The notes beneath the pieces were generated by a model that saw only the letters and a program-made list of their open reading frames with translations, did not search any database and had not been told where the DNA came from. From Undaria pinnatifida (lineage: Eukaryota; Sar; Phaeophyceae; Laminariales; Alariaceae): DNA of 64,000 nt. Shown piece after piece: positions 23,930 to 64,000 of this stretch. The position numbers were made by a program, and so were the translations under genes. The stretch spans positions 2,568,501 through 2,632,500 of the forward strand of contig JABAKD010000002.1 in assembly GCA_012845835.1 (NCBI GenBank), given 5' to 3'. Every line of letters starts with the position of its first letter. Positions within the stretch are counted from its first letter, which is position 1.

Positions 23930-24340
23930 GAATAATGAGGTGTGGTGGCGGTATGTTTTGATCACCAAGGAGTGGGACCAGACCCCGGCCAGATAGCAGG
24001 ATGTGTGATGGTAAGGGGAGTGTTGCAGGGGCTGTGCGAACAAGGGGGGGGGGTGTACGCAGTTTGTGCATGGCCGTAGTCGTATGCCCGTCGATCCTCC
24101 CTTCCCTACTATGCCGGGACGGAGCACGTCGGGTTTTCCACCAACCAGGCAGACATTGCCTGCACCAAGCGCGATGCGCCGTGAGTTGTTCGGCGGGTCG
24201 CATGAAGGATGAACTGCATCCTCCCAAGATCCGCTCGTAGGACGGACTTCGGCACCTTGTTCCTACTTTCTTATGGATGACAGCGACCAGTGAGTTACGT
24301 TGTTTTTTGGTGTAGCCACTCCAGAGACAGCAATGGGTAC
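23930..24340 (-). repeat. Dispersed ~330-bp repeat, reverse copy
   Basis: gtgcatggccgtagtcgtat, ggtgaa-type core, gaactgcatcctcccaagat, cttatggatgacagcgacc. The reading frames are shared with other copies by homology only. Confidence 0.55.
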
Positions 24341-24359
24341 TACTAGTTTGTAGCCGCGA

Positions 24360-24630
24360 GTTGGTTAGTAGTGGGAACGGGAGAACTCTATGCTGTACAA
24401 TTGATGCTGTAGTTGAGTGGATACGCGCGGCCACGTGAGTTCAGTTTGCACATTGGATCATGTCACTAGTGCGCCTTCTTCGTTATCGTGCGTTTTAGGT
24501 GGGAAATCGTAGTATTCTCCGGACGAGTTTTGATTTGATTTGATTTTTCGGATCTTCCTAGGGCTCCAGCACCTTTGGGTGACCACGGACTCTTTAGAGT
24601 TTTTTCAAGAGTTAATGTGAGACAACAACA
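24360..24630 (-). repeat. Inverted copy of the repeat at 20085-20350
   Basis: Reverse complement of that repeat, keeping gaaatcgtagtattctccgg and the terminal acaacaacaac. Confidence 0.55.
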
Positions 24631-24916
24631 ACTACTGCAGTATGTAACTGCCTCGCGGGTGCCTTACCATATTCACACTACGTGATGCGATCATTCCCCT
24701 TGGGCGGAGTTAGGGTTCTCCACCCCGCACAATATGATCTACCAGGCAACTCGATAACCATCGTGGTGACCGCCAAAAAACAAAACAAAAAAAAACGGCA
24801 CCCTGGTTGTCTAGCTCACGCAGTGATTGGCATGATTTACAGCGTCGTTGCCAACCAACGCCAGCCCCAACACACACAACGATTTACAGCGTCGGTGCCA
24901 ACCGAGGCTAACTATT

Positions 24917-25330
24917 TTATGGAACGGGGGAACAAGGGGGTGTGTTAACAAAGGGTGTGCTAACGCATGAGACGCATTGGTCTGAAACCATCTTGTCTTT
25001 CCATGCGCACGCGATTCCGGTGATGGTAGGGCATCCGCTTGAAAACCCGGGGATGGCATGAAACGAAAACGCCTTTCTGCGATACTGGAGACCGGCTACC
25101 GGTACCACATTCGACGGCGAATCTCCCGCAACTCCCGAGGGTTGCATTTCAGAGGCCTGGTCCCACGGAAAAACCGACTGCTCACATCTTGATATGAAGC
25201 ACGCCTTTCTGGTCCGCACCCAGCACAAATCATACCGTTGCGATGACGCCGTAGCGCTGCGCGCTGGTTTGTAACGATAAGCTCCGTCATCTTCAGGAAA
25301 GGCGGGGAATGAGACGAACGGAATTCGCAC
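24917..25330 (-). CDS. Hypothetical reverse open frame or gene remnant
   Basis: A 137-codon open frame whose central 100 residues have balanced, protein-like composition (for example YDLCWVRTRKACFISRCEQS and AFSFHAIPGFSSGCPTITGI). Its left end overlaps a repeat. No domain or splice pattern is recognised. It may be an old transposon or host-gene fragment. Confidence 0.3.
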   Translation of the reverse strand: MRIPFVSFPAFPEDDGAYRYKPARSATASSQRYDLCWVRTRKACFISRCEQSVFPWDQASEMQPSGVAGDSPSNVVPVAGLQYRRKAFSFHAIPGFSSGCPTITGIACAWKDKMVSDQCVSCVSTPFVNTPPCSPVP

Positions 25331-25664
25331 GTCTTACTCCACTATGTTTTCGCATGCGGCGAGCTTACTATTAATATTAGTCGCCTTAGAAGGTTGGGCC
25401 TAACCGGGTGTGATTCTTTGGAATTTGATATGTTTCCAGGCGTACGTCCGAAGGGGGTGTGGTATTCAACGCACCCCCGGTGATAACGTGACGGTAACCA
25501 AAAAATCCAAAAAATACACCCCCGGATGTTGTTGTATGGGGGGGCTTATTATTCAAGAGGGGTGTGCTATCATCCGTGGTATACGATATGTATACGAGAT
25601 GTATAGGGTAGGGTGATTCCAATTATATCATACGCATACGAGGTGGGAATGTGGTTCGGTGCCT

Positions 25665-25995
25665 GCACCTGCCTACCTGCCACCTCCCGACCCAAAGGTT
25701 TTGCGTTCACCGTTCGTTGTTGTTGTTGTTGCTCTTGTTGTTGCTGTTGTTGCATCCATTTATACAGACCGAAAAACGACAAGCAGCGCAAGCTAACCAA
25801 TCGTCCAGGAAAGCTTGAGGCATCAATCCGACTGTCGCAATGCCTCACGCTTGCGCCCACAGCTAGCTTCCTGCGTTGAAGTTCGAGCACATCTCCTACA
25901 CCAGCAGCAGCAGCAGCTCGGATTGCATCATGCGGCCGATGCCGTAATCGTCATTTTTTTTTTTGTCAATTTTGGCGTCTCAAGTCCCAATGGGG
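25665..25995 (+). repeat. Dispersed repeat with GCCGATGCCGTAATCG core, forward
   Basis: A (GTT)n head at 25719, then gaaagcttgaggcatcaatc, ttgcgcccacagctagcttc, gcggccgatgccgtaatcgt. Confidence 0.5.
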
Positions 25996-26092
25996 CTCAC
26001 ACGCATAATCAAGTCCGTGGTCACAGGATAGGCTCCAGTCACGCTGGAGTGGGAGAATACCCCTCGGGAGTTGGATACATACCTAGATCCGT
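25993..26092 (-). repeat. Short repeat, reverse fragment
   Basis: cacgcataatcaagtccgtg, then caggataggctccagtcacg and tggagtgggagaatacccct. Confidence 0.55.
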
Positions 26093-26839
26093 ATAATAGC
26101 ATGTGTGTTGCCTTCACATTAAATTGGTTATGTCTACCGAACCATGCATACACCTGGTATTGGTAGAACTGTGCGTCGGCATGACTTGAGTAATAAATTA
26201 ATTGTTATTCGGACTAGAAGTTAGTCGTTTCCCGAAGGTGCCGACTATCCGACGTAGTAGGTTTCCATACTCGTAGGAAGGATTGTTTAATGTGGGATAT
26301 TATTGGGCGGCGCACCCTCGGCCGGGGGGGACTAATTTGGCTCGCTTCGCTCCTGATTTACGTCGGCAAGTCCGCTGACCAGCTGGTTTCGCCAGCCGAC
26401 TCGCCGACTAATGTCACTTCAGTAGTTTTAAATCGTGAAGTCCAGCCGAATCACAGCTCTAGGTATTATAGAACACCCAGTATTTATCCCGAGGCTTTGT
26501 ATCCTAGAGGTACACGAATTATGTGGTCACAGACTGTGAAACAGAGACCCCATGTTACAGAGCGTCCTAAGTCACGATGCTGTTGGAAAAAATAGCGCAC
26601 AACGTGGCAAAATCCTGACCGCAGCAGCACGCAATGACCATGCAGTTGGCGAAACAGCTCACAGCGTATCAAAATCCTTGTAACCATGCGGCAGCAAGCA
26701 GCGGGCACACATGCAGTACGTACCGCAGAGCAAGCAAGATAGAACACCTCCCTCGCACGATACTCAACACCTACGAAGCATCTTTTCTAGACGACGGGAA
26801 CTGTGCCCGAGCTATCGATGTGCAAAATATTATCAAAAA

Positions 26840-27460
26840 TGAAAATACACTCCGTCTAGCTGTGAGATCGAAGATTTCGTCGAAATTCATATTTGCAAGC
26901 TGTGTGTGATACTCCGATCGCGCGTATTACGAGTTGTGTGTCCTCATTAAGGATACAGGTCGGCGTCTCCCCTTACAACTACAGTGTAGCTATCAGGGTC
27001 AACAGGGTGATATTGTCCTCCTCAAAAACGAGTTTTATAGTTTCCGTGCACAGATCGATTAACACCACCCTGTTGACCCTGATACGAGCTACGTATGACG
27101 GAGGACGATAGTAAATAGGACCAAATACTGTTGGTAAAAATATATAAATATATAGGTTTTTGTATCCACCGTAGGTCCTATTTACTTGGGTCCACCGTAA
27201 TAGTTCTAAGGGGAGTCGCCGACCTGTACCCGTAATAATGAGGACACACACTTATGACGGGAGACCCTAGTAAATAGGACCTACGGTGGACACAAAAACC
27301 TATATATTCATATATTTTTACCAACAGTATTTGGTCCTATTTACTATCGTCCTCCGTAATAGTAACACGCGCGATCGGAGTATCACACACTGCTTTCAAA
27401 GACGAGTTTCGACGAAATCTTACTCTTCGATCTCAGAGCTGGAGTGTATTTTATTTTTTT
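26840..27460. mobile_element. Foldback element with a second inverted element nested inside
   Basis: Outer arms of the TIR family face each other (26845-27010 forward; 27370-27455 reverse). Inside, ggacgatagtaaataggacc at 27104 is mirrored by the complementary end near 27350. The inner sequence bordering each arm (ccaacagtatttggtcc) is also inverted. Confidence 0.65.
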
Positions 27461-27953
27461 TGTAGTATATGTGCACCCCTAGGGGGTGTGCCGACTCGTG
27501 CGACCGCGGGTCCGGTGGTATCAGCTCCGAGGACTTACCCTCGTAGGCTCGGAGTGCGTGTGTCCACAATTCAGTAGTTATTGAAATAGTTATCACACGG
27601 AGGAGTGCCATGTCATCGGCCATATGGACCTTCCCGTACATATCTCAAGAGTCGCGAGAAACGCAAACAGGGGAAGTGGAACTCCCTGACAAATTGTATC
27701 CAACCCTTCTCTCTATGTGCGATAAAATGCCCAACGATACGACCACAGCGGTACAGCAGCGGTACAGGGTGTATATACGCATGTGCACTCCTACTCACGT
27801 TGTATACTACTAGCGGTGTACCGATATACCTTGTGTCAGGTTCCAACCCGACCAGCAGCCTAGCCCTGACCTGCCATGGCCCGAAAATCATACGGGGTGG
27901 GATCAGGGTGTGTACATAAATATAATATTTTGGGTAGGGGTGTGCTGGCTTTA

Positions 27954-28168
27954 TTATCATTATTATTATTATTATCATTATTATCATTATTATCATTATT
28001 ATCATTATCATCATTAATATCATTATTATAATAATTATTATCATTATTATCATTGTTATCATTATTATCATTATTATTATTATTATCATTATCATTATTA
28101 TAATTATTATGATTATTATTATCATTATTATCATTAGTATCATTATCATTATCATTATCATTGTCTTT
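27954..28168 (+). repeat. (ATT)n / (ATTATC)n microsatellite
   Basis: About 210 bp of attattatc-type sequence between a foldback arm and a SINE. Confidence 0.9.
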
Positions 28169-28169
28169 T

Positions 28170-28492
28170 TTTTCCATTTATTTATTTATTTTTCACACAC
28201 ATCTAGATACTTGCCAGCTTCTGGACAAGCCGTGGTCACAGGCGTCGTCCCTTCTCCTCCCCCGGTTCTTGCCTTCAATTTTTATCGCGCATAGGGTTCA
28301 GCAATCCCACTGCTCGTCGATTTTTCATCGGGTGTTGCTAACTCAAGCTCTAGCGCTTTCCGCAAGTCAATTAGTGCGCAAGAAAAAAAGTCCCCACGAA
28401 TCTATACGAGTATGCCCTCGGGGGGATTCGAACTCATGAAACTGACCTATACCAGGCTCTAGGATAACCTGATACGCCACCGGGGCGACCGG
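28170..28492 (-). mobile_element. tRNA-derived SINE, reverse copy
   Basis: Left end is the reverse-complement tail after an ATT microsatellite; right end is ccaccggggcgaccgg. It is inserted next to a (CCCTAA)-type stretch at 28506. Confidence 0.8.
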
Positions 28493-28982
28493 CTTATACA
28501 CACCCCCAGCCCTAACCCTAACCCTAGCCCTAGCGCTAGCCCTAGGGATGTGCCAGGAATACATCGTTTTTTCAATCCGACACCTCCTTTTTCGTTGTCT
28601 GCGCCCTCATATGAATGATGTATTGGCCCTTTTGGGAGCCATGCGTACAGACCCACAAGCGACGACGAGCGCGATAGAATCAAGCAAGCGTCTCGGAAAA
28701 TCCTTTTGAGGCAATCCGAGTGTCGTCGTGCCTCACGCTTGACTCTTCACAGCTAGATTTCTGCGTTGCAGTTCGAACACGTCTGCTACACCAGCACTAA
28801 CAGCTATTTATAGGGTTACTTCATGTGCCCGATGCCGTAGTCGGCAGTTTTTTTCGTCAATTTTTGCGTCTTAAGTTGTAAAGTGGTTGATAACCCATTT
28901 GCAACTCCTATAAATGATTACCATGGTATAGTCTAACTCCGAGTGGTTTATACCCATGCCGGGAATGCAGTGCAAAAAGGGT

Positions 28983-29095
28983 TAACTCGCACAATGAAAT
29001 CCGTTGCCCTGGGAAAAGCTCCAGTCACTCTCTGGAGTCCAAGGGAAAAAACAAAACAAACCACAAGTCCGTATAAATATCATGTGTGTTTTATT
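28983..29095 (-). repeat. Short repeat, reverse fragment
   Basis: ctcgcacaatgaaatccgtt, then aaaagctccagtcactctct and gaaaaaacaaaacaaaccac. Confidence 0.5.
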
Positions 29096-29456
29096 CACGT
29101 TAAAAGGGTTCTTTCCACCTAGCCACATTAAAGATTCATGGAGGGGCGTGTCGTCTTGCGGGTTGTATTGATACGGTGATATCATGTCATCCTATTAGTA
29201 GTGCACCATGCTGTCGGCGAGAACAGGTAGGTCACAGCGTCACAAAACATCGCACGCAGAACGCAGCTTGCACGTGATGGCTGGTCGTAGTTTAATCACG
29301 CACGCCGCTTGCGACGCTCTACATCGCAAAGTCACTTGCTTACCAGACATCAGGCGGCTTGCCAAGCTGCATACGTATGATGCAAAGTTGCTTCCAAGAA
29401 AGCTGAGGACTACATACAACCTACTTACGTACTACACTACATCACCGACTCCAACT

Positions 29457-29715
29457 CAACCCAACCCGACGCAACCCAACCCAACCCAACCCAACCCAAC
29501 CCAACCCAACCCAACCCAACCCAACCCAACCCAACCCAACCCAACCCAACCCAACCCAACCCAACCCAACCCAACCCAACCCAACCCAACCCAACCCAAC
29601 CCAACCCAACCCAACCCAACCCAACCCAACCCAACCCAACCCAACCCAACCCAACCCAACCGCAACGCACCGGACCGCATCGCACCGCACCGCACCGCAC
29701 CGCACCGCACGACAC
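29457..29715 (+). repeat. (AACCC)n array, about 40 units, with CGCAC end
   Basis: A nearly pure 5-bp repeat from 29461 to 29660, passing into a (CGCAC)n stretch. It lies about 0.95 kb upstream of the myosin start. Confidence 0.9.
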
Positions 29716-29954
29716 CGAACCCAAGCAAATATACCTCAACCGAATAACCCAACCCAAGCGTGATGCTGGCGGTTGGTAGTTTTGGTGCTGGTGGTGTTGG
29801 CGGTGAGGCGTTGGTTTTATCAATATCGGTGTTGGTGTTGGTGAGCTGGTGTTGGTGTTGGCTGTGGTTGCGGTGATGGTCACGTTGGCGATGTTTTTTA
29901 CGGTTGTATGCGGCGTTGGTGTTGAGGTTGTTGGTGGTCGTGTTGTTGTTGTTG

Positions 29955-30132
29955 CAGTAGGGGTCTCTCGAGAAGGCTGTCTGAGATAGGCGGCATCCCG
30001 ATATAAGGCTGTCCATATAGCTCGGCGCCACTGGGGAACTGCAGTCATAACCTGCAAAGAACAGTGCGGAGTCCCCGACAAGGCGGCCATACTGCCACGG
30101 CACACCACCACCTTGCTGGGGGACCCCTACTG
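29955..30132. mobile_element. CAGTAG-ended mini-element upstream of the myosin start
   Basis: Ends cagtaggggtc and gacccctactg are inverted copies. The body has cccgatataaggc, agtgcggagtccccgaca and aggcggccatactgcc. A longer relative lies at 53472. Confidence 0.6.
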
Positions 30133-30203
30133 TACTGCTGTATCGCTCTTGCGCTCGTACTGACGTGTCTGGTAATTGCTGTGTTTGTGTTTTGGATTGT
30201 CAG

Positions 30204-30284
30204 GACGATGAAACGGACCGATGGATCATGGAGGCCGGGGAGATTACCGCCCCCACCGGGAACGCCGACGGCGACGCGACAGGG
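30204..30284 (+). CDS. Possible extra 5' exon upstream of the myosin start
   Basis: An 81-nt phase-0 stretch between a good acceptor (ggattgtcag) and a good donor (gtgagc). It reads DDETDRWIMEAGEITAPTGN and then ADGDATG. It is not a family motif. If real it would join an exon 1 starting at 30635 and move the start codon upstream. No start exon for it was found. Confidence 0.3.
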
Positions 30285-30670
30285 GTGAGCGACCATTCAC
30301 AACGGATGGTTTCGTATCGTGTGGTATGGTATGGTAGCGTAGCGTAGCGTAGCGTATGGTATCGCATGGTATGGTATCGTATGGTATCATATCGTATATG
30401 GTATTCTATGGATAGGATAGGTTAGGTATGGTATGGTATGGCATGGTTTGGTATATCATACCAGGGAATTGCTTGTATGGTACGTCTGTGTGCTTGTGCT
30501 GATGTGGCCATGTCTTTAGTCTTTCACCAACCACTCGTACGGAAATTCCGTGGTCACAAGAAAAATACAGCCTGCAGATATATAGATATTTTCCCACTCC
30601 CATATTCTTCTCTCGGAACATGTAGCCCACCCTTTCCTTTCTCATATCCGTCCCCGCTCTCCACAAACCC

Positions 30671-63098
<32,428 letters not shown>

Positions 63099-63185
63099 GT
63101 ACATGATAACGCCGTTATACGGACAGACGCCTGCTACGACAGAGGTAGCACTCTTTGGCGAACATTTTTTCTGAGTGACGGGGCT

Positions 63186-63270
63186 CCTTCAGAGCCCCAA
63201 AACCCCTCCCTATACCAAACCCAAGTAAATTTTTCCCCAACAAGGGTTTCCAGTTGTAAAGGCGTTAAAC
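63186..63270. mobile_element. TTAA micro-element inside a larger repeat
   Basis: Inserted in ggggctcc-ttaa-cccaa, a site present without the insertion at 46208 and 46292. It has the shared internal sequence ccctccctataccaaaccca and ends ttgtaaaggcgttaa. Confidence 0.65.
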
Positions 63271-63574
63271 CCAACCTCGTCGGAATGTTTTTTTTTTGCT
63301 ACATTGTTTTTTTGGTGTACCTAGTCCATATGGTTTCTTGTTGATCGGATTTCTCTTCTGAGTTTTACTCAAGTGAAGAAACTCAGAGAAAAGCAATGGT
63401 TGGTGACCCTCTACCGTCACACGCAGTAGCTTTTGCGATGCTTTCATCCCATAAATAATACCTCAAGTACCAGATAAAGTACCAGGTACCAAATATATTT
63501 CGATGTGTGAGGTGGGCCGCACATTTTTTATAAAATTTTCCAAAACGCGCGGCGAAGCCGCCCTCAGGTCGGAC

Positions 63575-63685
63575 GGAGGCTTAGCCTGGGTTAGGGGTGG
63601 GGTTAGGGTTGGGGTTAGGGTTAGGGTTGGGGTTAGGGTTGGGGTTGGGGTTAGGGTTAGGGTTATGGTTAGGATTAGGGTGGGT
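63575..63685 (+). repeat. Interstitial telomere-like repeat (GGGTTA/GGGGTT)n
   Basis: About 100 bp of ggggttagggttagggtt units. Shorter stretches lie at 19671, 28506 (reverse) and 36390. Confidence 0.85.
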
Positions 63686-64000
63686 CGATGCCCTTTCGCG
63701 ATTTGACAAAAAACACACACACTAAAACACCGAAAACGGGTTAAAGACCTCTATTAAGTGAAATATGTTTGGTACTTTATCTGGTACGTTTTTTTTGTGG
63801 GAAAAAGCCGGTAAAGGCGCCTCGTCGCACGTGTCGACACGTCGACACCCCGATCGACGCTGCCGCGATACTAGAGTGCTAGCGATAATAGTTTTGGATT
63901 TTCTTTGTTTTTGGCTTTTTGATTTTTGGTGTTCCATGTTTTCATTTTGATGTTCGTTTTTCGACGTTTGGTTTATATTTTTTGGTGTTACATTGATAAT

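Noticed and set aside
29437-30111. Three overlapping reverse frames rich in Gly-Trp-Val-Leu
   Set aside because: Pure translation of the (AACCC)n array; open in all frames because a 5-bp repeat lacks stops.
30064-30288. Frame with a hydrophobic, membrane-like segment
   Set aside because: It starts at a non-ATG codon inside a mini-element and overlaps the better splice-bounded phase; no homology recognised.

Overview
The window looks like nuclear DNA of a eukaryotic alga, most likely a stramenopile such as a brown alga. This is an inference from three things: one large gene split into many short exons by roughly 0.2-2.9 kb introns, dense short mobile elements, and scattered TTAGGG-type repeats. 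No bacterial gene, operon, CRISPR array, rRNA or functional tRNA gene was seen.

Positions 1-30,000 hold no gene that can be supported with confidence. They are a mosaic of repeat families: a tRNA-derived SINE; a terminal-inverted-repeat (TIR) family with arms starting AATACACTCCAGCTGTGAG; a short repeat with a CAA/GTT tail; a TTAA-targeting micro-element; larger foldback elements; a decayed LINE reverse-transcriptase tail near 5.5-6.2 kb; a cluster of AGTCGAAAA palindromes near 8.0-8.15 kb; and several tandem arrays. Two stretches have coding character but no gene context: a possible exon at 9761-9889 and a reverse open frame at 24917-25330.

From about 30.67 kb to the right end the + strand carries one gene, an unconventional myosin heavy chain. 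I could join 26 exons with consistent splice phases from the ATG at 30671 to 63098, giving about 1,416 codons; the 3' end lies beyond the window. The order is an SH3-like N-terminal region, a complete motor (P-loop GESGAGKT, switch I NDNSSRF, switch II DIFGFE, relay, actin-binding loops, converter), about nine IQ motifs for calmodulin-like light chains, a short basic or helical region, and the start of an ankyrin-like repeat. The motor has a Gly/Pro/Ala-rich loop 1 insertion and a very large loop 2, a 770-nt exon rich in Asn-Gly-Ser.

The most unusual structure is in the introns. At seven exons (2, 4, 14, 18, 19, 20 and 26) the exon edge and its neighbouring intron sequence are repeated one to three times inside the adjacent intron, often at a spacing of about 165-215 bp (exactly 181 bp at exon 26). 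This suggests the introns grew by repeated tandem duplication across exon-intron junctions. The introns also hold an inverted-duplicated LINE tail, TA- and TTAA-flanked mini-elements, and long micro- and minisatellites.
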